DNA from: Zoogloea sp041914405 | GTDB lineage: Bacteria; Pseudomonadota; Gammaproteobacteria; Burkholderiales; Rhodocyclaceae | Direction: 5' to 3' | NCBI RefSeq assembly: GCF_041914405.1 | Contig: NZ_JAYSDK010000024.1 | Span: 19,661-83,660, forward strand | Length of the DNA stretch: 64,000 bases | In this document: positions 35,977 through 44,881 of the stretch, one piece after another | Layout: each line of letters opens with the position of its first letter | How positions within the stretch are numbered: the first letter of the stretch is position 1 | Notes under the pieces: generated by a model | The model's input: only the letters and a program-made list of their open reading frames with translations | What the model was told of the DNA's origin: nothing | Databases searched by the model: none | Position numbers and translations under genes: made by a program

Positions 35977-38865
35977 TTAAGCTTGACCGTTCAGAGCCAG
36001 CGCCAGCAGAGTGGTGTCAACCGTGCCGGTGAGCTTGATCAGCACGTCAGAACCATCAACTTGACCAACGGCAGCGCCATTACCAACGGCCTGATCGGCA
36101 AACACATACGTATTGCCGCCATACTGGAAGGTCACGTGAGCAGCGGTGTTGTTGGCTTCACCCAAAACGATGTCAGTCAGCACCTGACCCAGAGTCTTAG
36201 CTTGCTGAGCAGTCGTCAGGTCGTACTTGGCGAAATCGACAAGTGCTCCATTAGCAGCAGCAACATTAAGAACCGTGATCGAGTCAGACTTAGCGAAGTC
36301 CAGCGTACCCGCGGTAGAACCAGCAACCAGATTCAGACCAGTCACAGTATCGGTATGGGCTTGGCTGGAGCCGAGAGAACCCAAGCTAGCGCCGAACGTC
36401 AGCGAGTCCTTACCGCTCCCCAAGGTAATGGTTTCGACAGTTGCTTCGTTGCTCGTGGTGTAAGAAAGACCAGCAGTAGCTGCACCCTTGGTGTGGTTGT
36501 CAGCCGTCACGGTGTAGGTGCCACCCAGTTGGGAAGCATCAACCGTTGCCAGCTTGCCGGTTGCTTCGTTGGTGACCTGAGCCGAACCGTTACCCTTCAG
36601 GGTCAGGGAGGTCAGACCACCCAGAGTCGTGAAGTTATTGTCAGCCTTCGTGTCGTTGGCGTCGATGGAGATGCTGGCAATGTTGTCGTGCAGGGTGGTA
36701 CCAGCAGCATCAGCATCAACGGCGTTGGTCAGGGTAACGACGGCGGTCTTGACGTCACCATTCAGGGCAGAGCCCACATTGGCGGCACTACCATGACTAG
36801 TCGTTGCAACAGCAGCAACCGTCAGGTTGACCGTGTCAGCGCTGGCGGTGACAGCCGATTCATCAGCCTTTTCAGTGATGTTCAGGGTGCCGCCATAGAT
36901 CACGGCAGCATTCGCCGTCGCAGCGGTGTAACCGGCAGCAGTGGCGGTCAGCGTGTCGAAAGCAACGATAGACTGGTCAGCGGCAACCTTGGTGATCGTG
37001 CTGTTACCAGCGTTGTCCGCATCGAAGGTGAAAGACTTATAGCCCGTCATCTTGGAAGCATCAACGGTAGCCGCAGAGGTGAACTCGATCGACTGGAAAT
37101 TCTTCAAGGTGTCGTTCAGAGCGATGTAGTCCTGAGCGACCGGGGTCAGACCGGCCATAACGATGGTGTTGGAGCCAGCACCGCCATCGATCACGTCCGT
37201 CGTAGCAACGGAAGACAGACCGGAAGACAGCACGACCTTGTCATCGCCTGCACCAGCGTTGACGGTGTAGGTCACCTTGGTGTCTGCAGCGCGGTTCAGC
37301 GTAACGGTGTCGTTGCCGTCACCAGCATCCACGGTCACGGTGCTAGCAACAGTGGCAGCGGTGTATCCGTTACCGCTGTTATTTGACAGATCAACGTAAA
37401 TCTTGTCGTCGCCTGCGCCCGTCGTAACGGAAGCGGCAGTGGTCGTGGCGCTCCACAGCGTGTCCAGACCAACCACATCGTTACCAGAACCAGTCGTCAG
37501 GGAGGCAATACCCGTAGCGTTAGCGACAGCATTGTTGGTGACATTAAAGGTGATGCCACCGGTAGAGGCAGATGCATTCACCGTGTTGACGGAAGCGGTG
37601 TTGTTCGCAACGTTGCCAACCGTCAAGGAGGTCTTGACTGCGGTGTTCACAGCAACGGAGGTAACGGCCGTACCCGCATTGACGGTCAGGTTCAGAGAGG
37701 CAGCAGCCTTGCCAGCAGCGGTGTCAGCCTGGGCAACGGTACCGGAAACGGTCACGCTGTTCAGCGCCTTGCCTTCAACGGTCAGAACGGCTTGGTTTTC
37801 AACGGTGCCATTACCGGTAGCGGCATCGCCAATCACAGCATCCAGCGCAACCTTGGCGGTAGCGGCAGCATCAGCAGCGGTTACGGTCAGATTAGCCTGA
37901 GCGGTCGCGGCAACACCCTTGAAACCAGCGGTCGTGCCATCAGCCAGCTTCTCTACATTGGCAGCCTTGGAGATCTGGTTGATCGCGGTCGCACCAACGA
38001 ACTTGGAGGCGTCGACAGCGTTGTTAGCGTTGTTCAGCGTGGTAGCAGCGGCAGTAGCACCGGTGTTGTCGATGTTGATGGTCTCGACATTCTTGACAGT
38101 GCCTTGCAGCGAGCCGTTGTAGGTATTGCCGTTAACAGTCTTGACTTCGATGTTCAGCGTGTCGTTGCCAGCGCCACCGTCAATGGTGTCAACAGAATTC
38201 AGGGTGGTCACGTCGGCACCGGTCACGCTGTTGAAAGCGTAAGCGTTGATGGTGTCGTTACCGTTAGTGCCGGGAATGGTGTCCAGACCTTGAGTGAGCG
38301 TGAAGGAGTCGCCGTGGCTGTTAGAGCCAGTGCTCACGACGTTGGCAACGTTGGTGTCGACGTTGGTAACGTAAGTGGTCTGGGAAGCAGCATCGACCAC
38401 GGTCGCCAGCTGGGTGCGGGCCTGCGTGGCGGCGGCAGCGCCGGCATAGCCGATGATTTCAGCGGTGGTGTCGACCGCGGCGGTGAAGGCGTTGGCGGCA
38501 GCGATCTTGGCGTTCAGGGTGGTGACGTCGGTGCCGGTGGCGCCGTTGGCGATGGTCAGCGCGATGCCGGCCAGCGTGAAGGTGCCGGCGTTCAGACCTT
38601 CGACATAGTACTTCAGGCCAGCGACATCGGCGTCACGGCCGAAAAGCTGCTTGTACAGGTTGTTGACAGCAGCAGCAGCGCCCAGGTTGCCGTAGATGTT
38701 GGTGGCTTCGGTGGAGGTACCGAAAGCGTTGATCACAGCAGCGGCGTCGCCGTTGGCAGCGTCGATCGCGTCAGCCCAGTAAGACTGGCCCAGCGGGTCA
38801 GCAGGACGACCGTAGTAAGCGATGTAGATTTTTTGGACCAGGTCCAGGCTTTCTTGCGTTGCCAT
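35977..38865 (-). CDS. Large S-layer-like DUF4214 surface protein
   Basis: A 962-residue, Ala/Thr/Val/Asn-rich, Cys-free protein. Residues 1-120 are DUF4214 (VQKIYIAYYGRPADPLGQSY, LFGRDADVAGLKYYVEGL). The remainder is a long beta-rich region with RTX-like blocks (DTIDGGAGNDTLNIEV, TTGAGDDKIYVDL, VDAGDGNDTVTL, VNAGAGDDKVVL) and a C-terminal segment YGGNTYVFADQAV. No Sec signal is visible, so type I secretion is expected. Composition, size, a strong terminator and GGAGA before the ATG fit an abundant surface-layer or adhesin-like protein. A perfect CRP-type site lies 113 bp upstream of its start, shared with the divergent fecR-cyclase operon. Confidence 0.85.
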   Translation of the reverse strand: MATQESLDLVQKIYIAYYGRPADPLGQSYWADAIDAANGDAAAVINAFGTSTEATNIYGNLGAAAAVNNLYKQLFGRDADVAGLKYYVEGLNAGTFTLAGIALTIANGATGTDVTTLNAKIAAANAFTAAVDTTAEIIGYAGAAAATQARTQLATVVDAASQTTYVTNVDTNVANVVSTGSNSHGDSFTLTQGLDTIPGTNGNDTINAYAFNSVTGADVTTLNSVDTIDGGAGNDTLNIEVKTVNGNTYNGSLQGTVKNVETINIDNTGATAAATTLNNANNAVDASKFVGATAINQISKAANVEKLADGTTAGFKGVAATAQANLTVTAADAAATAKVALDAVIGDAATGNGTVENQAVLTVEGKALNSVTVSGTVAQADTAAGKAAASLNLTVNAGTAVTSVAVNTAVKTSLTVGNVANNTASVNTVNASASTGGITFNVTNNAVANATGIASLTTGSGNDVVGLDTLWSATTTAASVTTGAGDDKIYVDLSNNSGNGYTAATVASTVTVDAGDGNDTVTLNRAADTKVTYTVNAGAGDDKVVLSSGLSSVATTDVIDGGAGSNTIVMAGLTPVAQDYIALNDTLKNFQSIEFTSAATVDASKMTGYKSFTFDADNAGNSTITKVAADQSIVAFDTLTATAAGYTAATANAAVIYGGTLNITEKADESAVTASADTVNLTVAAVATTSHGSAANVGSALNGDVKTAVVTLTNAVDADAAGTTLHDNIASISIDANDTKADNNFTTLGGLTSLTLKGNGSAQVTNEATGKLATVDASQLGGTYTVTADNHTKGAATAGLSYTTSNEATVETITLGSGKDSLTFGASLGSLGSSQAHTDTVTGLNLVAGSTAGTLDFAKSDSITVLNVAAANGALVDFAKYDLTTAQQAKTLGQVLTDIVLGEANNTAAHVTFQYGGNTYVFADQAVGNGAAVGQVDGSDVLIKLTGTVDTTLLALALNGQA

Positions 38866-38977
38866 ATAGCTTCTCCGAGTTAAGACAAATAAATGCTAGG
38901 GCATATTCACTCGACTATGGACTGCCACGCCGGAGCGAACGACAAGCCGCACATTACCGGCGGTACTTTCGCCACGG

Positions 38978-38993
38978 TGTGACCACCATCACA
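38978..38993. promoter_or_regulatory. Perfect CRP-type binding site between S-layer gene and cyclase operon
   Basis: TGTGACCACCATCACA is an exact TGTGA-N6-TCACA palindrome in the 283-bp divergent intergenic region. It lies 113 bp from the S-layer-like start (38865) and 156 bp from the FecR-protein start (39149). Confidence 0.7.
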
Positions 38994-39148
38994 AAATCGC
39001 AGATTGCCTATTTTGCGACTGCAAACCCATGGTCTAGGCATGCCTCGCCGAGTAAAAATAGCACGGCAATATATCACACGCCCATTCGAGGCTCGCGTAG
39101 ACCCCGCGCCTGCAATAAAATGAAGCATATTCAAAGGCAGGCATTATC

Positions 39149-40483
39149 ATGCATAGCGCTTTACGTCTCCTTCTCCAGCGGCAGGCTGGGGTCGCAGCCG
39201 CCCTGGTTTCGGCCTGTTTCGGCGCCTGGGCCGGCACCGCAGCAGAGGTCACATTCGTCGCGGGCAAGGTGCAGGCCGGCACCCCGGCGCGTGCCCTGCG
39301 GGCGGGCGATGCGGTGCAGGAGGGCGAGCGCCTGATCACTGGTCCGGATGGTTACCTTTATCTGCGGACTGCCGATCGCGGCTTCCTGATCCTTCGCCCC
39401 AACACCGAGGCGCAGATTACCCAGTACCAGTACGACCCGGCCAGGCCGACGGAGACCCGCGCCAAGATCGAGTTGCTGCGTGGCGTGGCGCGGGCCGTGT
39501 CGGGCCAGGGCGTGCAACAGGCCAAGGAGCATTTCCGCTTCAACACGCCAGTTGCCGCCATTGGCATCCGCGGCACCGACTTCTCCGTCTATACGGATTC
39601 CGCTATTTCCCGGGCAACGGTGCGTAGCGGCGCCATTGCCATGAGCGGCTTCGGCGGCGACTGCGCGCCCAGCGGCAGCGGCCCCTGCTCCGGCGCAGTG
39701 GAGCTTTCCGCCCATACACCGGACGCCATCTTGCAAATCCACAGCGGCCAGACCCGGCCGGAACAGCTCGATGTGCGCTCACGCTCACTTGCCCCTGATC
39801 GCATCGCGCCGCCGATGGTGGATGAACTGGTCGGCAAGGGTTCCGGCCACCCGACGACCGACCGCGGCCCGCAGGCCGGGCAGTTGCCTACCCCGGAAAG
39901 CGCGCCAGCCCCTACGCCCACGCCGCCTGTTGTCGTTACTCCGCCGCCCACACCAGACCCGACCCTGCCGGCCGATGCACCGAGGCTGGTCAATTGGGGA
40001 CGCTGGACGGCCGTGGCCAATCTTCCCGCGAATACAAAAGTCACCGACGCCATGCTGAGCGACGGCAGCCTGATTTCGCAGCTGGGACCGTTTGCCCTGA
40101 TCAAGGGCGCGGGCGCAGCAACCACGCTACCGCGCGAAGGCACAGCCAGTTTTGTACTGCGCGACCATGAAGGCTATTTCACCAGCACGGCCAGCGGTGC
40201 CGTGCTTGAAAACGCGGTGGCGAGCAACGCCAGCCTGAACATCGATTTTGCGAAAAGAACCTTCCAGACCGGCATGACGCTCACCGGCGCGACCTTGCAG
40301 ACCACCGTAAAAGCAAGCGGCTCGGTCGGCTCCAGCGGACTGATGGCCAGCGATTTCATGAAGTCTGACACGTACATCCGCGGCACCCTGGCCGGCCCGC
40401 AGGGCAGCCAGGCAGCCTATCTCTACCAGAAGGCGGTAACAGAGCAGATCAACGCGGTCGGCGCGACCTACTGGACACGTTGA
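39149..40483 (+). CDS. FecR-domain periplasmic/cell-surface protein
   Basis: A 444-residue protein with a signal peptide (cleavage near WAGTAAEV, residue 32). The FecR domain at about 35-180 has VQEGERLITGPDGYLYLR, ILRPNTEAQI and NTPVAAIGIRGTDFSVYTD. A Pro-rich linker (about 245-275, with APTPTPP) leads to a C-terminal beta domain (FVLRDHEGYFTSTASGAVLE, RGTLAGPQGSQAAYLYQ). It is not next to a sigma factor, so it is not a classical iron-signalling FecR. Genes of this type often precede CHASE2-cyclase genes, as here 49 bp downstream. A periplasmic partner of the cyclase sensor is likely. Confidence 0.88.
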   Translation: MHSALRLLLQRQAGVAAALVSACFGAWAGTAAEVTFVAGKVQAGTPARALRAGDAVQEGERLITGPDGYLYLRTADRGFLILRPNTEAQITQYQYDPARPTETRAKIELLRGVARAVSGQGVQQAKEHFRFNTPVAAIGIRGTDFSVYTDSAISRATVRSGAIAMSGFGGDCAPSGSGPCSGAVELSAHTPDAILQIHSGQTRPEQLDVRSRSLAPDRIAPPMVDELVGKGSGHPTTDRGPQAGQLPTPESAPAPTPTPPVVVTPPPTPDPTLPADAPRLVNWGRWTAVANLPANTKVTDAMLSDGSLISQLGPFALIKGAGAATTLPREGTASFVLRDHEGYFTSTASGAVLENAVASNASLNIDFAKRTFQTGMTLTGATLQTTVKASGSVGSSGLMASDFMKSDTYIRGTLAGPQGSQAAYLYQKAVTEQINAVGATYWTR

Positions 40484-40532
40484 AGACCTCGCGACACCTC
40501 TCGCGCTCCCGTTCCGGGCTTGAGGGTTTGCT

Positions 40533-42380
40533 GTGCTGAGGCGCCCCGGCAAGGGGCGTATGGCCGCTTTGGCCCTGTCCGCCTGCCTGGCCATCGGCCT
40601 CAGCAGCTGGAGTACGCCGCCCGCATTCATCGCCAACCTCGACGAAAGCCTGCGCGACACCGCCATACGCGCCGCGACCCACGATACAGCTGAAACACGG
40701 CTGACAGTTGTAGATATTGACGACGACAGCCTGGCCAGCGTGGAACGCTGGCCGTGGCGGCGCACGACGCTGGCCACGCTAGTTGAAACCGTTCTGTCCG
40801 ACTATGGTGCTGCGGCGGTGGCGTTGGACATGGTGTTGCCCGAGGCAGGAGACCCTGCGGGCGACGATCGCCTGAACGCCCTGGCAAACAGCGGCCCTTT
40901 GGTGCTGGCGGCCGCACTGGATTTTGTTGCCCGCGACCGCCCTCTGCATATCGGCACGCTGAGCGGCGGCCTGCCGCCCTCCGCGCTGCACGACAGACTG
41001 ACACCCCACCCTGCGACCGGCTGGATTGCCAACCATGGCGGACTGAGAACGGCAAATTGCGTCGGCAGCATCGGCTTTGCCCCAGATCCGGACGGGATCG
41101 TGCGCCGCCTGCCGCTGTTTGCACAGGCGGAAGGCAACGCCTACCCCAGCCTGAGTCTAGCGCTGCTGTCTGACTGCACAGATCAGGGTGCGCTGGCAGG
41201 CGCCGCCAAGCTGACGGATATGCGAGGAGACTGGCGCCTGCCGTACCGGTACGGACTCAGCTCCTACACTGTGGTGCCGGCGCGCGCCGTCCTAGAACAT
41301 GGGGCGCCAAGGACGCTCCTGGAAGGACGCCGGGTTCTGATCGGAGCGTCGGCACTGGGACTGACGGATCGGGTCGCCACACCCTTACACCCCTCCACCA
41401 CCGGGGTGATGGTGCATGCTGTGGCGCTCTCCGCGCTGCTCGATGCGCAGGAAACGCCACCCCTGCCGGCCTGGCTGCACCCGCTCCCTGTCGCCTGGCT
41501 GCTGGCGACTCTGGCCGGCCTGACCCTGCTCGCCGCTCTGAGCGGTGCCAAGCGCACCTTCACGGGCATCGTGGCCTGCGGCCTGCTGTGGCTCGCGGTG
41601 GTCTGGGGTTGCATCCGGATCGGGATTCCGGTGTCGCCACTGGCCGGCTTTGCCGCCTATGTCTGCCTCGCAGGCCTGGTGCTGCCCTATGAGTGGAGCC
41701 GCCAGCAGAAAGAAGCCCGCCGCCTCCGCCGCACCTTCGAGCACTACGTCGCAAAGTCGGTGCTGGACGAATTGTTGCGTCACCCGGACATGGATTCGCT
41801 CACCCCCGCCTATCGGGACGTAACCGTGCTGGTCGCCGACATGGAAGGCTACTCCGGCCACACCGAGCGCCTGTCGCTGGAAGCCGCGGGCGAGCTGACG
41901 CGGGACTTCCTGTCCTGCCTGACCGAACCCATCATCCGGCTGGAAGGCACGCTGGACAAATACACCGGAGACGGTCTGGTGGCCTTCTGGGGCGCACCGA
42001 TCAACGACCCACAACACGCCGACCATGCGCTGGACGCTGCCCGGGCAATTCTCGAACGCATGGCGGAATTCAACCGGCAACGGGCGGAAAAGGGTGAAAT
42101 GCCAATCCGCGCCCGCATCGGCATTGAAAGCGGTCGGGCGCTGGTCGGCGACCTGGGCACGCCCTTCCGCAGCACCTATACGGCGGTCGGAGACTGCATC
42201 AACATCGCATCACGCCTGCAGGAAATGGGCCGCAACTACCCGTGGGACGTGCTGATCGGCGATGCAACGGTAGCCCTCACCACTCACCATGCCCTGAGGC
42301 CCGTGGCCACCTTACCGATCCGGGGATTAAAGCAAACCGTAGGCGTGTACCGGTTCGCGACTCGGGAGGAGGCATCATGA
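40533..42380 (+). CDS. CHASE2-domain class III adenylate/guanylate cyclase
   Basis: 615 residues from GTG 40533. TM about 11-27; extracytoplasmic CHASE2 sensor 28-310 (VVDIDDDSLASVERWPWRR, AVALDMVLPEAGD); three TM helices about 312-385; cyclase domain about 425-600. The catalytic domain has the metal Asp in LVADMEGYSG, LDKYTGDGLVAFWG, and GDCINIASRL. The Lys in LDKYTGD favours ATP as substrate, which would make cAMP. The preceding FecR protein and the following barrel protein (ATGA overlap) suggest a cell-envelope sensing unit. A CRP-type receptor gene is 9 kb away. Confidence 0.9.
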   Translation: MLRRPGKGRMAALALSACLAIGLSSWSTPPAFIANLDESLRDTAIRAATHDTAETRLTVVDIDDDSLASVERWPWRRTTLATLVETVLSDYGAAAVALDMVLPEAGDPAGDDRLNALANSGPLVLAAALDFVARDRPLHIGTLSGGLPPSALHDRLTPHPATGWIANHGGLRTANCVGSIGFAPDPDGIVRRLPLFAQAEGNAYPSLSLALLSDCTDQGALAGAAKLTDMRGDWRLPYRYGLSSYTVVPARAVLEHGAPRTLLEGRRVLIGASALGLTDRVATPLHPSTTGVMVHAVALSALLDAQETPPLPAWLHPLPVAWLLATLAGLTLLAALSGAKRTFTGIVACGLLWLAVVWGCIRIGIPVSPLAGFAAYVCLAGLVLPYEWSRQQKEARRLRRTFEHYVAKSVLDELLRHPDMDSLTPAYRDVTVLVADMEGYSGHTERLSLEAAGELTRDFLSCLTEPIIRLEGTLDKYTGDGLVAFWGAPINDPQHADHALDAARAILERMAEFNRQRAEKGEMPIRARIGIESGRALVGDLGTPFRSTYTAVGDCINIASRLQEMGRNYPWDVLIGDATVALTTHHALRPVATLPIRGLKQTVGVYRFATREEAS

Positions 42381-43615
42381 AGCGCGGCGGCTGGCTCGCC
42401 TGCGTATGCATCACGTTTTTACTGTCTTGCGCTGCCGGAGCAGCCTCTACCAGCCCGGCGAACAGTGACGAACGGCGCTACCGGGACGCACTCTCGGCGC
42501 TAGAGAATCAGGATCCGGACTCGGCGATGACCCAATTGGAATCACTCATTACCGATCTGCCGGATCACGCCGGCGCATGGCTGGACCTAGCCATCCTTGT
42601 TTGCCAGAGCGGCGCCCAGAACCGCGCTGAAGAGTTGTTTCGCCATATCGAAGAACGCTTCTCGCCTCCGCCGGCCATCCGCGAGGTGATCACGCGCTAC
42701 CGCAACACTGGCTGCCCCAAGCCTCACCCCAACAAGTTGCGCGGTCAATTAAGCGTCAGCCTAGGCCGCGACACCAATGCCACCCTCGGCGTCCCTTACG
42801 GGCAAGTTCTCCTTGGCCCAACGGGCAACACCTTCGAGGTTCAAGTCGCCGCCAACCAACGCTCCAAGGATTCGATCGTCGCGGGGCTTGAGGGTGAATT
42901 GAGCATTCCCGTCGGTCCCTATGGCACGACGCTCTTTGGCTATCTGTCCGGGCGGCGCTTTCCTTCGGCCGCCTCTTTCGACACCAGCACCTGGGCAGCC
43001 GCAGTGACGCAGCCGGTTCCTTGGCGCACGGGACAAGCCTCACTGCTGTCAGCAGGCCTCGTGCACTCGCGCATGGACGGCAAGAGCTTCCAGAACAGCG
43101 CCTATCTGAACTGGATCGAGCCCCTAAGCATGCGGGGCGACGATATGGAATGGGCTTTGGATCTGAGCGGCGTGCAGAACCGCTATGAAGTGAACCGGGC
43201 TTTTGATTCGCGGGTTCTGGAAATACGTCTTCAGCACAGTGGAAAGCTGGGCGCAGGACGCTATGTTCTCGGAGCGGGCCGGGTACAGGATAACGCCGAA
43301 GCCAACCGTCCGGGCGGAGACCGCGAGGGTTGGAGCATGCAGCTGAATCTGGCCTACCCTATGGCGCATGGCAGCCGCCTGGAAGTCTTCATGCGTGAGC
43401 AGCGCCTCAAGGGCTCCGAAGAGTACGCTCCTGGCATCATTTCAACCCATCGGGCATCCGTCACCCGCCAGAGCCGCATCACTTACGCCCATCCGGTTTC
43501 GTCCCAGGAAGAGTGGCGCGTTCAGGCCCGCCGCCTGGAAAACCACGACAACATCCCGCTCTTCGAATACACCAGCAATGCGCTCGAAGGCGTGTGGTCC
43601 TACTCTTGGCGTTGA
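42377..43615 (+). CDS. TPR/outer-membrane beta-barrel protein
   Basis: 412 residues from the ATG at 42377 with strong GGGAGGAGG upstream, overlapping the cyclase stop. Signal peptide residues 1-23. TPR-like helices span about 30-105 (RYRDALSALENQDPDSAMTQ, AGAWLDLAILVCQSGAQNRA). A beta-barrel with alternating strands ends ...VWSYSWR. The organisation resembles outer-membrane proteins with an N-terminal TPR and a SLAM-like barrel. In this operon it may be the envelope component sensed or regulated by the FecR-cyclase pair. The function is unassigned. Confidence 0.78.
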   Translation: MKRGGWLACVCITFLLSCAAGAASTSPANSDERRYRDALSALENQDPDSAMTQLESLITDLPDHAGAWLDLAILVCQSGAQNRAEELFRHIEERFSPPPAIREVITRYRNTGCPKPHPNKLRGQLSVSLGRDTNATLGVPYGQVLLGPTGNTFEVQVAANQRSKDSIVAGLEGELSIPVGPYGTTLFGYLSGRRFPSAASFDTSTWAAAVTQPVPWRTGQASLLSAGLVHSRMDGKSFQNSAYLNWIEPLSMRGDDMEWALDLSGVQNRYEVNRAFDSRVLEIRLQHSGKLGAGRYVLGAGRVQDNAEANRPGGDREGWSMQLNLAYPMAHGSRLEVFMREQRLKGSEEYAPGIISTHRASVTRQSRITYAHPVSSQEEWRVQARRLENHDNIPLFEYTSNALEGVWSYSWR

Positions 43616-43684
43616 GCCAGGCGGCGGGCAAGCAGAACGGTCCCGCCGAAGCGGACAGCCCTGCCCACACGCCCGATCGGGCAA

Positions 43685-44692
43685 TCAGACCTTGTAGTAG
43701 GAGCGGTACCAATCGACGAAACGCCCGACCCCGACTGGCACCGGCGTCGCGGGTGCGAAGCCAGTCCATGCGTTGAGTTCGTCGGTGTTAGCGTAGGTAG
43801 CCGGCACATCGCCGTCCTGCAGCGGCAGGAAGTTCTTCTCGGCCTTCACGCCGAGGGCACCCTCGATGGCCTCGACAAAGGCCATCAGCTCGACCGGGTC
43901 GTTGTTGCCGATGTTGAAGACCCGGTAGGGTACGTTGCTGCGGCCCGGATCGGGTTGGTCGGCGTTGTAGGCCGGGTCGGCGGCTGCAGTGTGGTCGAGG
44001 GTCTTGACCACGCCCTGCACGATGTCGTCGATGTAGGTGAAGTCGCGCTTCATCTTGCCGTGGTTGAACACGTCGATGGCGCGCCCTTCAAGGATCGCCT
44101 TGGTGAACAGGAACAGGGCCATGTCGGGGCGTCCCCACGGCCCATACACCGTGAAGAAGCGCAGCCCGGTGGTGGGCAGGCCGTACAGGTGGCTGTAAGT
44201 GTGGGCCATCAGCTCGTTGGCCTTCTTGGTGGCGGCGTAGATGCTGACCGGGTGATCGACGCTGTCGTGCTCTGAGAACGGCATCTTGGTGTTGCCGCCA
44301 TACACGCTGGAGCTGCTGGCATACACCAGGTGCTGCACCTTGTTGTGGCGGCAGCCTTCAAGAATGTTCATGAAGCCGACCAGGTTGCTTTCGACGTAGG
44401 CGTGGGGGTTGACCAGCGAGTAGCGCACACCGGCCTGGGCCGCCAGGTGGATGACGCGGTCGAACTTCTCTTCGGCGAACAGCTTCTCCATGCCTTCCCG
44501 GTCGGCCACATCCAGCTTCACGAAGCGGAAGTTCTCGTGGGGGGTCAGGCGGGCCAGGCGGTCGTGCTTGAGCTGGACGTCGTAGTAGTCGTTGAGGTTG
44601 TCGATACCGACGACCTGGTCGCCACGGCCCAGCAGGACCTGGCTGGTGTGCATGCCGATGAAACCGGCGGCGCCGGTAACGAGGATTTTCAT
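43685..44692 (-). CDS. UDP-glucuronate 4-epimerase-like NAD-dependent epimerase
   Basis: 335 residues from the ATG at 44692 (MKILVTGAAGFIGMHTSQVL). NAD-binding GAAGFIG, catalytic YAATKKAN (YxxxK), ASSSSVYG, and substrate-loop signatures RFFTVYGPWGRPDMA and MKRDFTYIDDIV are typical of the GalE/CapI/WbpP-like UDP-glucuronate 4-epimerase group. It would provide UDP-galacturonate or a related sugar for surface polysaccharide. It is convergent with the barrel gene and divergent from waaA. Confidence 0.9.
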   Translation of the reverse strand: MKILVTGAAGFIGMHTSQVLLGRGDQVVGIDNLNDYYDVQLKHDRLARLTPHENFRFVKLDVADREGMEKLFAEEKFDRVIHLAAQAGVRYSLVNPHAYVESNLVGFMNILEGCRHNKVQHLVYASSSSVYGGNTKMPFSEHDSVDHPVSIYAATKKANELMAHTYSHLYGLPTTGLRFFTVYGPWGRPDMALFLFTKAILEGRAIDVFNHGKMKRDFTYIDDIVQGVVKTLDHTAAADPAYNADQPDPGRSNVPYRVFNIGNNDPVELMAFVEAIEGALGVKAEKNFLPLQDGDVPATYANTDELNAWTGFAPATPVPVGVGRFVDWYRSYYKV

Positions 44693-44881
44693 GGTTGCGG
44701 GAATGCCTGGGTAGTTGAAATCGGGGCCGGCCGGCGCCGCCAGAAAAAAGGACGCACGAATAAATCGGCCAATAGGCCGGCATTTTCGCACGGCCACATG
44801 GCAGGGTAAATCGGCGTCCTACCCTATCCGTGCGTTCCGCTACGACTTTATACTGCCGCCTCCGCACGACCCTCGCGTCCC

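Noticed and set aside
35905..37386. 493-codon plus-strand frame opposite the S-layer-like gene
   Set aside because: It runs through the terminator and 3' UTR of the real gene and has no domain features.
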